Source of the DNA: Streptomyces rugosispiralis
GTDB lineage: Bacteria; Actinomycetota; Actinomycetes; Streptomycetales; Streptomycetaceae
Direction of reading: 5' to 3'
Length of the DNA: 64,000 bases
Assembly (NCBI RefSeq): GCF_024505145.1
Contig: NZ_JANIAA010000038.1
Span: 1 to 64,000 of the forward strand
Below, piece after piece: positions 50,545 to 58,727 of the stretch. Numbering within the stretch: position 1 is the stretch's first letter; every line of letters starts with the position of its first letter. The translations under genes and the position numbers were made by a program. The notes under the pieces were generated by a model that was given only the letters and a program-made list of their open reading frames with translations, made no database searches and had not been told where the DNA came from.

Positions 50545-50970
50545 GATAACTGCGCCAACGCCCCGGTGGAAGCCCTCGAATCCGACTACTCACACTTCCG
50601 CGTCGTCGAGTACGCGCTCCACGAGGACTCCGGCGGCCCCGGCCGGCATCGCGGCGGACTCGGCATCCGCCGCACCTACGAGGCCGTCGCCGACGAGGTC
50701 GACATCGCCGGCTACGCCGACCGCCACCGCAGCGGAGCATCGGGCGTGGACGGGGGCGGTCCCGGCGACACCGGCGCCTTCACCGTCACCCGCGTCGACG
50801 GGAGCGTCGAGCGGCTTCCCGTGGTCTTCCACGAAAAGCTGCACGCCGGTGACCGCGTGAGTGTGGTCACCGGCGGCGGCGGAGGGCATGGCTCACCCGC
50901 CACCCGCGAACGGCACCGGTCCGAAGCCGACATACGCGACGGGGTCGTCCACCACCACCGGCCCGGCTGA
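50545..50970 (+). pseudogene. Hydantoinase B/oxoprolinase (HyuB), C-terminal remnant
   Basis: The frame reads APVEALESDYSHFRVVEYAL, HEDSGGPGRHRGGLGIRRTY, ADEVDIAGYADRHRSGASGV, ERLPVVFHEKLHAGDRVSVV and TGGGGGHG. This is the conserved C-terminal end of HyuB-type ATP-dependent hydantoinase/oxoprolinase subunits (normally above 500 residues). The N-terminal 400 residues are absent; it begins abruptly after the NTPase promoter region. The order with a following MHS transporter suggests a former hydantoin or oxoproline utilisation locus. Confidence 0.78.
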
Positions 50971-51069
50971 TACCCCCCGGGCCGGAGCGCACGCCCTCGT
51001 CCCCGGGCGTCCCGGATTCCGTCCCTACGCCCCCGTATGCCTGCCTCTCCCAGCCCCCAGGAGTACGCC

Positions 51070-51621
51070 ATGCGCCAAGGAACCGCGCCCGACGCCGCGC
51101 CATCGGGACCTCCGGACGCACCCTCGGCGACACGGCTCGCCTCGGCCCAGATGATCGGCACCACGATCGAGTGGTACGACTTCTTCATCTACGGCACCGC
51201 GTCGGCCCTCGTCTTCAACCACGTCTTTTTCCCCGAACTCCCCACCCTGGTAGGCACGTTCCTGTCACTGGCCACCTTCGCCGCCGGGTTCCTCGCACGA
51301 CCGCTCGGGGCCATCCTCTTCGGGTACTTCGGTGACCGTGCCGGGCGCAAGCGCACGCTGGTCGTGACCCTGCTCCTCATGGGCGGCGCCACCGTCGCCG
51401 TCGGCCTGCTGCCCTCGTACGCCACTGTCGGCGCAGCGGCACCGATCCTGCTCCTGCTGCTGCTGCTGCGCATCGTGCAGGGCATGGCGGTCGGCGGCGA
51501 GTGGGGCGGCGCTGCCCTCATCGGCATCGAACACGCCGAGCCGCGCCGCAAGACGCTCTTCGGTGCCTTCGCCCAACTCGGTTCGCCGCTCGGCCTGATC
51601 CCGGCGGCAAGCGGGGGCTGA
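51070..51621 (+). pseudogene. MHS-family MFS symporter, truncated after five TM segments
   Basis: The start is ATG 51070 after CAGGAG. The protein has QMIGTTIEWYDFFIYGTASA, then GAILFGYFGDRAGRKRTLVV (motif A) and LRIVQGMAVGGEWGGAALIG, all typical of metabolite:proton symporters (usually about 440 residues). It ends after LGSPLGLIPAASGG at 51621, where transposase-derived sequence begins. More than half of the protein is lost, so transport is impossible. It may be the former importer of the hydantoinase locus just upstream. Confidence 0.82.
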
Positions 51622-51664
51622 CCGGGGTGAAGCGACTGCGCGCCCTGGCGCGGCGCCGGCTGAG

Positions 51665-51990
51665 AGAAGGCGCCGCCGCCGTGCGAGAGCGCAGCTCAAG
51701 CAGGTGTTGGGGGCAGGCGAAGCCCCCAACCGGGTCAAGCGCGCGGCCGAACGCACCGTGCCCCTCGGGCGGGCCGTCCACACCCTCACCCTCTTCTGGT
51801 GCGCCCTCCACGACCACCACCAGGCCTACCTCGGACAGCGCCGCGCGCGGTCCCCGTGGTTCACCGCCAAGACCACCGCCTCCTTCGATGACATGCGCGC
51901 GGCCCTGTGTCGCGAGGCGATCCGCCACCTGAACGCCCGAGCCAGCTCCCCGAGCACTTCACCAGCCCTGGCGCTACTCCGCCGGGTGTA
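51665..51990 (+). pseudogene. Transposase C-terminal fragment (IS701-like group)
   Basis: The frame reads LGAGEAPNRVKRAAERTVPL, TLTLFWCALHDHHQAYLGQR, SPWFTAKTTASFDDMRAALC and REAIRHLNARA. The pattern (GxGEARNRVxRAVxRTxPFG...WYTTKTxxSFxDM) is the C-terminal part of a DDE transposase group common in Streptomyces. The exact IS family assignment is less sure than its transposase nature. It truncates the MHS transporter gene. Confidence 0.6.
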
Positions 51991-52049
51991 CGCGAGAAGT
52001 CGCCCGCCGTACGACGCCTGCTCCCCATGCATTCGCCACTATCGAGGCC

Positions 52050-53021
52050 ATGAGACACCGCACGCTGCACGCCAACGGCATCAACATCCATATCGCCGAA
52101 GCCGGGGAGGGTCCGTTGGTCATCCTGCTGCACGGCTTCCCCGAACTGTGGTACTCGTGGCGCCACCAGTTGGGTGCCCTCGCCGCGGCCGGTTTCCACG
52201 TCATCGCCCCTGACCTGCGCGGCTACGGTCAGACCACCGTCCTGCCCGACGTCAAGGCGTACGGCATGCAGGCGATGGTGGACGACGTGGTGGGCATGCT
52301 GGATGCGCTGGACGAGCCGACCGCCGCGCTGGTCGGTCATGACTGGGGTGCCCAGATCGGCTGGGCGTGCGCCCAACTGGCCCCCGAGCGGTTCCCTGCC
52401 CTGGCCGCGCTCAGCGTGCCATACCACCGGCGGCCCCCCGCCCCCATGACCCAGGCCCTGCGCCGCTGGGCGGACGGCAAGTTCAACTGGCTACTGCACT
52501 TCCAAGCTCCTGGCGTCGCCGAAGCCGAGCTGCAGACCGATGTCGAACGCTCGATGCGCCTCATCTTCTCCGCGCTGTCCGGGGACGCTCCCGACGGTCT
52601 GGCGATCAGACTGCTGACCGGCCTGCCCGCCGGCTCCCGGCTGCTCGACCCGATCCCTGAGCCCGCGCGCCTCCCGTCCTGGCTGGCCGAATCCGACCTG
52701 TCCTACTACGCGGAAGAATTCCGCCGCACTGGCTTCACCGGCGCGCTCAACCGGTACCGCAACGTCGACCGCGACTGGGAGGAACTGCCTGCCCTGGGCG
52801 CGACCCCGATCCGCCGGCCAGTGCTGTTCGTCACCGGCGAGTTGGACACTGCCACACGCTTTATGGACACGGATGCCATGCGCCAGTATGTGCCGAACCT
52901 TCGTGGTCCGGTGGTCCTGCCCGGCTGCGGCCACTGGATCCAACAGGAGCGTCCCAGCGAGGTCAATGCGCTCCTGGTCGACTTCTTGTCCTCCGCCACT
53001 GTCCAGTCGGCCGTTCAGTAA
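52050..53021 (+). CDS. Epoxide hydrolase-type alpha/beta-hydrolase
   Basis: The 323-residue protein starts at ATG 52050. It has LLHGFPELWYSWRHQLGALA (HGxP oxyanion motif), the nucleophile Asp in LVGHDWGAQIGWACA, a cap domain with YYAEEFRRTGFTGALNRYRN (Tyr ring-opening residue), Asp/Glu in FVTGELDTATRF, and the catalytic His in LPGCGHWIQQERP. All catalytic residues are present, so the gene looks intact. It opens epoxides (detoxification or secondary metabolism) in the cytoplasm. It is an island of intact sequence between transposase scars. Confidence 0.92.
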   Translation: MRHRTLHANGINIHIAEAGEGPLVILLHGFPELWYSWRHQLGALAAAGFHVIAPDLRGYGQTTVLPDVKAYGMQAMVDDVVGMLDALDEPTAALVGHDWGAQIGWACAQLAPERFPALAALSVPYHRRPPAPMTQALRRWADGKFNWLLHFQAPGVAEAELQTDVERSMRLIFSALSGDAPDGLAIRLLTGLPAGSRLLDPIPEPARLPSWLAESDLSYYAEEFRRTGFTGALNRYRNVDRDWEELPALGATPIRRPVLFVTGELDTATRFMDTDAMRQYVPNLRGPVVLPGCGHWIQQERPSEVNALLVDFLSSATVQSAVQ

Positions 53022-53119
53022 CCAGTCGTCCAGGGGCCTTCCGGCCTGTCGGGACTGTAAAGACGTTCGGCTCTGGCTCGTAGCACTCCGTGCCGGGCAG
53101 CGCCGGCTCGGTGTGCTAC

Positions 53120-53841
53120 CGCCGGGCGATGATGCGGCTGGCCTCGGCCCGGCGGGAACCGGGTCCCGGTGGTCGCGCAGAAGGAGTCCCCCGGCCCCGA
53201 GCGCGACGCCGAGCTGGACCGCGCATCGAAACAGGTGCTGGGCGGCTCCCGGACCGGGTCTTCGCCTTCGACGAGTTCGGACCCCTTGGAATCCGCCCCA
53301 CCGGCAGGCTCCCGCTGGGCGAAGCAGGGCAAGCCAAACCGTCTGCCAGCGGCCTACCGCCGCACCCGCGCCGTAACCTCTACTTCCACGGCTGTCAATC
53401 CATCCACGATCGCCGGCTGTGGGCGTCAACCCCCGCAACAAAGGCACCGCCAACACCCTGGCCGCACCGAAGTTGATCCGCGCGCCCGACCCCGATGGCG
53501 CCGCCATCTCCATCGTCCCGGACAACCTCTCCGCCCACACCGGAGCGGACATCCGCCGCTGGGCGGAGCAGAACAAGGCCGAGCGGTGCCCCATCTCGGC
53601 CTACGCCTCCTGGGCCAACCCGTTTGAGGCGCACTTCGGTCCGCTGCGGCAGTTCACCCTGGTCAACTCCTACCACCGCAGCCATCCCGCGCAGACCCGG
53701 GCCCCGCACGCCTGCCTGCGCCGGCGCAACGCCCACGCCCGCCATCCCGACTTGCTCACCGCCCAACGCAAGGAACACACCCGCATCCGCGGCGAGAAGG
53801 GCATTCGCTGGGGCGAACGTCCGTTGAACGCCATAGCCTGA
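53120..53841 (+). pseudogene. IS630-family transposase with frameshifts
   Basis: In successive frames: KESPGPERDAELDRASKQVL, RVFAFDEFGPLGI (first catalytic Asp/Glu), AGSRWAKQGKPNRLPAAYRR, NPRNKGTANTLAAPKLIR, SIVPDNLSAHTGADIRRWAE (second Asp) and YASWANPFEAHFGPLRQFTL (third Glu), then RIRGEKGIRWG. The order is that of IS630 DDE transposases. At least two frameshifts and the loss of the N-terminal HTH make it inactive. Confidence 0.82.
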
Positions 53842-53931
53842 AGATCACTATTGGCCTGCCTCGCCGCCATCCCAGGATGCTACGTTCCGGTTCTTGGCCT
53901 ACTCGCCGCTACCGCCTGGGAGGGTGTGACG

Positions 53932-54777
53932 ATGATTCTGGTGACTGGCGCGGGCGGGAACGTCGGAACGGCTCTCCTCACCCGTCTTCGTGCCGACGGC
54001 GTAGCCGCGCGGGCGGCCTATCGTGATCCGCGCACCACGGCTCAGGTGATCAAGTCGGGCGGTCAGGCAGTGACGCTCGATCTGGCCATACCGGACACGA
54101 TCGGTCCCGCGCTCGATGGCATCGAGACCGTATTCCTTCTCGGCGCGACAAGTCCCGCCCAAACGACGCACGAACTCAACATGCTGGAAGCCGCCCGTGC
54201 GGTTGGCGTCCGGGTGGTCAAGCTGTCGGTCTGGCGGGCCGACGAAGGACTCTCACCGATCGCCCGGCTGCATCAGCCCGTCGAACAGTCGCTGGTTGCG
54301 TCCGGTCTGCCCTGGACGATCCTGCGGCCCAACTTCTACCTGCAGAACTTCCTGCGCCAGTCGTCCATCCGCGAAGCCGGGGAGTTCAGCTTCCCATTGA
54401 TCACCGCGCCCATAAGCTTCATCGGCATCGGCGACATCGCCTGTGTCGCGGCGAGGGTTCTCACCACTGATGGCCACGACGGCTGCGTCTACGACCTCAC
54501 CGGACCGAAGGCCCTGACCTACGCTGAAGCCGCCGAAGAGTTTTCCGACGTCCTCGGCAAGCCGGTGCGTTACGTGGGCCTGCCGGACGACGAAGTGCGC
54601 GCGGCCATGCTGGATCGCGGAACGCCGGAGTTCCACGTCGACGCCCTGATCGGAGTTGCCCGCGCCTACCGCGACGGCGGTGCCGAGTCGGTCACTTCAA
54701 CCGTGGCCGACCTGACGGGCCGTCCAGCCCTCGGCTTCGCCGATTTCGTGCGCCAGAACCGCGACTTCTTCGATTGA
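53932..54777 (+). CDS. NmrA-like NAD(P)-binding atypical SDR
   Basis: The start ATG 53932 is 8 bases after GGGAGGG; GTG 53926 is too close to it. The 281-residue protein has MILVTGAGGNVGTALLTRLR (GxxGxxG), VFLLGATSPAQTTHELNMLE, LPWTILRPNFYLQNFLRQSS and FIGIGDIACVAARVLTTDGH. NmrA/HSCARG-like proteins bind NAD(P) as redox sensors or reduce quinones; the catalytic Tyr-Lys is not conserved in this group. It looks complete and monocistronic. Confidence 0.9.
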   Translation: MILVTGAGGNVGTALLTRLRADGVAARAAYRDPRTTAQVIKSGGQAVTLDLAIPDTIGPALDGIETVFLLGATSPAQTTHELNMLEAARAVGVRVVKLSVWRADEGLSPIARLHQPVEQSLVASGLPWTILRPNFYLQNFLRQSSIREAGEFSFPLITAPISFIGIGDIACVAARVLTTDGHDGCVYDLTGPKALTYAEAAEEFSDVLGKPVRYVGLPDDEVRAAMLDRGTPEFHVDALIGVARAYRDGGAESVTSTVADLTGRPALGFADFVRQNRDFFD

Positions 54778-54829
54778 TCACGGTCCTCGTCGACCTGCAC
54801 CCGGTATCCGCCGACAGGCCCCAGCGAGC

Positions 54830-54920
54830 GGGCGCCGCCGTACGAGCACAGGGCGGCTTCGTCGTCTCCGACGAGGTGCAGGCCGGCTTCGGCCGCACCG
54901 CAACGGTCTGGGCCGCGCCT
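54830..54920 (+). pseudogene. Class III aminotransferase, internal scrap
   Basis: About 28 residues are recognisable, RAQGGFVVSDEVQAGFGRTA, matching the PLP-binding Asp strand (DEVQxGFGRTG) of class III aminotransferases. It is fused to the cut end of the AraC-type gene on the other strand. It has no start and no Schiff-base Lys. Confidence 0.65.
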
Positions 54921-55345
54921 GCCAACCCAGGGAGCGCGGCCACATCTGCCCGTATCTCGTCCCTCGCACGGTCGAAGCGCACCCCCCGGGCGGAGCGCCC
55001 CAACAGGCCTTTCACGTCGGCGAATTGGAGCAGGGCAAAGAACTCAGGGCCGAGGAAGCCGTGCCGGAACTGCACCACCACCGCCTCCGCGGCCCCCTCC
55101 CCCGCCTCGGAAGCGAACGTGTGCGGAAGGTCCGGGCCGAGGAGGACGAGGACCCCCGGGCAGTAACGCTCGACGGTGGTACCGACGACGTAGCGCGTTC
55201 CCGTGCCCTCAGCGATGAGCGTCAGCTCGTATTCCTCGTGGTAGTGCCAGGCGAAGTCGAATGTTCCCTGACGACGGACGAATCCGAAGAACGTGGTCCC
55301 GACGCGAACCCCCGGCTGTTCATAACGTGGCCGCACAAAGCGCAT
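54905..55345 (-). pseudogene. AraC-family regulator, N-terminal cupin only
   Basis: The start is ATG 55345 (MRFVRPRYEQPGVRVGTTFF). The ligand-binding cupin is recognisable: FAWHYHEEYELTLIAEGTGT, VLVLLGPDLPHTFASEAGEG and AVVVQFRHGFLGPEFFALLQ. The linker reaches VRFDRARDEIRADVAALPGL, then homology stops at the class III aminotransferase scrap. The two C-terminal HTH motifs are gone. It is divergent from the PhyH gene at 55487 and probably once controlled it. Confidence 0.75.
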
Positions 55346-55486
55346 CGTAGCTCTCCGCCTCGGGACCGCGCCGATGTCAATCCAGTACCAGAAGTGGCAA
55401 ACACAGACGTGGCAGCGTCCGGCCCCGCCCTGCCACGGTTGAACGACCGATCCGCCCCGAGCCAACGCCCGAGGAGCCCACACGCC

Positions 55487-56050
55487 ATGACGGCACCCCT
55501 GCCCGAACCGGCCGATGAGCTGGACACCCCCTTCGAAGGCCTGTCGCCCACGGCCACCGCCGACTTCAACCGTGACGGCTTCGTCCACCTCTCCGACGTG
55601 CTCTCCCCCGAGACCATCGGGCAGTACGAGCCGACGCTCACCTCCGAAGTCCTCCGGCTCAACACCCAGCACCTCCCGCTCGCCGAGCGGGACACCTACG
55701 GCATGGCCTTCTTGCAGGTGTCGAACCTCTGGCGGGAGAACGAGAAGGTACGGCGGCTCGTCTTCTCACGCCGTCTCGCCGGCATCGCGGCCCGGCTCCT
55801 TGGTGTGCGTGCCGTGCGCGTCTATCACGACCAAGCCCTGTACAAGGAGCCCAGCGGTGGCCAGTACTATTGGCCGCTGTCCTCCGACCGCACAGTGACC
55901 GTCTGGCTCCCCCTGCAGGAGACTCCCCTCGACATGGGCCCGTTGGCCTTCGCCCGCGGCAGCCACAACCCTGTCGGCCAGGTACCCCAAACGGAACTCA
56001 ACCCTGTGGTGTACGACGGCCACTACGGCCGTGTTTTAGGTAGCGGGTGA
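55487..56050 (+). pseudogene. Phytanoyl-CoA dioxygenase-family protein, lacking iron ligands and C-terminus
   Basis: The start is ATG 55487 after GAGGAG. The visible protein (187 residues) has FNRDGFVHLSDVLSPETIGQ, YGMAFLQVSNLWRENEKVRR, VRVYHDQALYKEPSGGQYYW and VTVWLPLQETPLDMGPLAFA. In relatives the segment between EPGGG and QYYWPL contains the HxD iron ligands; here it is missing in frame. The last third, with the final His and the 2-oxoglutarate Arg, is lost: homology ends at FARGSH and the frame runs 15 bp into the convergent MerR gene. It cannot be an active dioxygenase. Confidence 0.78.
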
Positions 56051-56947
56051 GTCTTGGGCGGATAGCTCTTCGGCCAGTTCCATACAGCGCAGGCGGGCTG
56101 GAGAGAAGTCGTAGGGCATCTTGCCGATAGCTTCGAACACGCTCATGGAGTCAGCCTCCCGCCTGCCGGAGCCGAGGTCGGCCTCGTCCTCGCCGTCATC
56201 GGCGGTGGCAGGGTGCAAAGTGTCCCAGGCGTCGAAGAGGGCATCGTCCTCCTTACCCAGGCCGGACTCCTCGATGACGGCCTGCAGGGCGCTTTCGAAG
56301 GCGTGCCGCTCGACGGCGACTTGAGCCACCCGTGGATCATCGACGGCGACACTGTCATCGAGTGCCTCCTCGGCGTCATCGATGCGGTCGGAATCCTCCC
56401 GCAGAGTGGGATGCGTGGCCAGGACGACGAAGCGGGTGGCCTGGACGGCCGCGCCGAGCGGGCCGAAGATCCGCTCGGTGACCAGCAGACTGTCCAGGTC
56501 CGCCTGACGCAGGGAGCCCTCGGGCAGGCTCTTGAGGCGTTCGGTGACGAAGTCGGAGAGCAGGCCCAGCCGGCTGCCTTCGGTGCGCATCCGCTGCACG
56601 GCGGTCCGTTGCCGCCGCAATTCCGCCTCCTGCTGGGCGAGGGTTTCCTCCAACCGTTCCAGGGTGTCCGCGATACCGTCTCCGCTGTCCGCACCGGCGG
56701 AAGCCATGCCGGTGGTCAAGGCGTCACGGATGTCGTCCAGGGCGATCCCGGCGTCGGCCATCTTGCGAATCCACAGCAGGCGGATCATGTCCTCGTACCC
56801 GTAGCGGCGGCGGCCATCGCCGCCCCGCTCAGGCTCCGGGAGCAGGCCTATCTCGTGGTAATGGCGAATCGCCCGTGGCGTGCTGCCGGCGAAGGCCGCC
56901 GCGTCACCGATCTTGACCTGCCGGGGTGGCATGAAAGACGAATGCAT
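56036..56947 (-). CDS. MerR-family regulator with long C-terminal domain
   Basis: ATG 56947 follows GAGGAAAGG; ATG 56932 (MPPRQVKIGDAAAFAGSTPR) is the alternative. The winged helix is at residues about 9-75: VKIGDAAAFAGSTPRAIRHY and YGYEDMIRLLWIRKMADAGI. A coiled coil follows (ERLEETLAQQEAELRRQRTA), then a 180-residue helical effector domain of unknown ligand (ERHAFESALQAVIEESGLGK, FEAIGKMPYDFSPARLRCME). It is intact and convergent with the broken PhyH gene. Confidence 0.88.
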   Translation of the reverse strand: MHSSFMPPRQVKIGDAAAFAGSTPRAIRHYHEIGLLPEPERGGDGRRRYGYEDMIRLLWIRKMADAGIALDDIRDALTTGMASAGADSGDGIADTLERLEETLAQQEAELRRQRTAVQRMRTEGSRLGLLSDFVTERLKSLPEGSLRQADLDSLLVTERIFGPLGAAVQATRFVVLATHPTLREDSDRIDDAEEALDDSVAVDDPRVAQVAVERHAFESALQAVIEESGLGKEDDALFDAWDTLHPATADDGEDEADLGSGRREADSMSVFEAIGKMPYDFSPARLRCMELAEELSAQDSPAT

Positions 56948-57137
56948 GAGCAGGGACCTTTCCTCAAGGGATCGCGACGTAAGTCCACCGGATCACATGC
57001 CGCTACGGAAGGTGCAACCCCATACACACCGCCCCGCGCCCATGCCAGGAAATGCGCCCCTCCTCCGTAACGACGCCGTAACGACGGCAGGGCCGTCGTT
57101 TCCTGCTGGGGCATCCGCACGACGGCAGGCTGAGGGT

Positions 57138-57290
57138 TCACAGCCACTGATGAATCGCCGCGACCTGAACCGTCGCCCCGAACCGAACCGCGAGTTCGTC
57201 AAACCGGGTCGCCACGGCCCGGTGCTGCTCAAGACGGCTGATCCCGCGTTCGACCGCGTGCCGGGCCTTGTAGTCCTCGTGGCCGTCCCG
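57138..57290 (-). pseudogene. IS5-type transposase C-terminal remnant
   Basis: The minus strand reads YKARHAVERGISRLEQHRAV, ATRFDELAVRFGATVQVAAI and HQWL then TGA. This is the last 45 residues of an IS5/IS427-type transposase (NxVERxIxRLKQxRxxATRxDK). The rest of the gene is not present upstream. Confidence 0.75.
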
Positions 57291-57422
57291 GCCGGGCACG
57301 TGCGGCGCCGCACCACCAGCCGCTCCTCCTCGAGCGGCGGCGATTGTTCAGCCAGTCGGGTTCCGGCGGAAGCACCGGAAATCCGCCTTGGGGCGATGCA
57401 GCGGGTGTGCCATGGTGATCCC

Positions 57423-57965
57423 ATGACGTGGAACGGTGAGGAGTACCAGGCCCGGTTCGACCGCATCGCAGTCGAGGGAGGGGATGTCCATGGTGAAGCC
57501 GCGCTGGTCCGTTCCTTCGCGCCCACCACGGTCCTCGACGCGGGCTGTGGCACCGGTCGGGTGGCCATCGAGCTGGCCCGCCACGGGATCGCCGTGACGG
57601 GCGTGGACGTCGACGAGTCGATGCTCGCCACCGCCCGGCGCCGGGCGCCGCAGATCACCTGGTACCAGCACGACCTGGTGGGACTCGACCTCGGACAGTC
57701 ATTCGACGTGGTGGTGATGGCGGGCAACGTCCCCCTGTTCACCCCAGCGGGAACGGAACCGGCCCTGGTGACCGGGGCGGCGAGTCACGTCCGTCCAGGT
57801 GGGCGCCTCGTCGCCGGGTTCTCGCTGAACCGCGATTACACGCTGGACGACTACGACGCTCACTGCCGTGCGGCGGGACTCACCCTCGAAGCCAGATACG
57901 CCACCTGGTCCCGGAATCCTTACACCGGCGGAGAGTACGCCGTTTCCGTCCACCGCGGCCCCTGA
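57423..57965 (+). CDS. SAM-dependent methyltransferase
   Basis: The start is ATG 57423 (MTWNGEEYQARFDRIAVEGG). The 180-residue class I enzyme has VLDAGCGTGRVAIELARHGI (AdoMet motif I), VTGVDVDESMLATARRRAPQ, FDVVVMAGNVPLFTPAGTEP and HVRPGGRLVAGFSLNRDYTL. It lacks any extra domain and is close to the minimal size. The substrate is unknown. Its stop is 24 bp from the convergent thioesterase stop, so a link to the peptide cluster is possible but not shown. Confidence 0.88.
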   Translation: MTWNGEEYQARFDRIAVEGGDVHGEAALVRSFAPTTVLDAGCGTGRVAIELARHGIAVTGVDVDESMLATARRRAPQITWYQHDLVGLDLGQSFDVVVMAGNVPLFTPAGTEPALVTGAASHVRPGGRLVAGFSLNRDYTLDDYDAHCRAAGLTLEARYATWSRNPYTGGEYAVSVHRGP

Positions 57966-57989
57966 CCGCCCGCCGCCGGACCCCGGCGC

Positions 57990-58727
57990 TCAGGGCAGCG
58001 CGTGCCGGAGCGCGGCGGCCAGTTCCAACGGGCGGTCGCGCAGCAGGTTGTGCCCGGCGGTGATCAGCGCGGTCGTGAGGCCGCTCGTCGTCAGCGCCGA
58101 CCACGCAGTGATGTCCTCCTCGGCGACGGTCTCGTCCTCCGTGGCGCGGATGGCCAGGATCGGGGAGGCCACGGGTGGCCACTGGGTGGTTCCGGTGAGG
58201 TACTCGTAGGTCGCCCGGTAGTCCGCGCGCAGAGCCGGGGCCACCATCTCCAGGACGTCCGGGTCGTCGAGCAGTGCGGCGGGCAGGTAGCCGTCCGCGA
58301 CGACCTGGGCGAAGAACCGGTCGTCCGGGAAGTCCCAGCACCCGGCGGCCATGCGGACGGGTGTCCCCGGCGCCTGTTGTGCCGAGACCGCGAGCAGAAG
58401 GGCGGTCTCCGGCTCCAGCGCACGGGCTGTCTCGTACGCCAGCGCCGACCCCGACGAGTGGCCGTAGAGGATGATCCGCGCCTCGCCCGCGTGCGTACGA
58501 ATGGCGTCCGCCAGCCGCTTGGCCACGGCCGGGAGGTCGGCGATCGGAGCGTGGTCGAGCAGCGCCTCCCTGCCGGGCAGACGGATCGCCACCGGGTGGG
58601 GGTCCGGGGCCAGGGCCCGGCCCAGTGCCAGCACCGCGCTGACGCCCGCGCCCGCGTGCGGGAACAGGTACGCCACCCGCTCCGGCCGCTCGGCGGGCAC
58701 GAGGTCCACCAGCCAGTTCTCGCTCAC
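57990..58727 (-). CDS. Type II thioesterase
   Basis: GTG 58727 overlaps the synthetase stop (GTGA). The 245-residue alpha/beta-hydrolase has VAYLFPHAGAGVSAVLALGR, the nucleophile Ser in ILYGHSSGSALAYETARALE, Asp in ILAIRATEDETV and His in TALITAGHNLLRDRPLELAA. Type II thioesterases free stalled or mis-primed carrier proteins of NRPS or PKS lines. The translational coupling ties it to the upstream synthetase. Confidence 0.93.
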   Translation of the reverse strand: MSENWLVDLVPAERPERVAYLFPHAGAGVSAVLALGRALAPDPHPVAIRLPGREALLDHAPIADLPAVAKRLADAIRTHAGEARIILYGHSSGSALAYETARALEPETALLLAVSAQQAPGTPVRMAAGCWDFPDDRFFAQVVADGYLPAALLDDPDVLEMVAPALRADYRATYEYLTGTTQWPPVASPILAIRATEDETVAEEDITAWSALTTSGLTTALITAGHNLLRDRPLELAAALRHALP

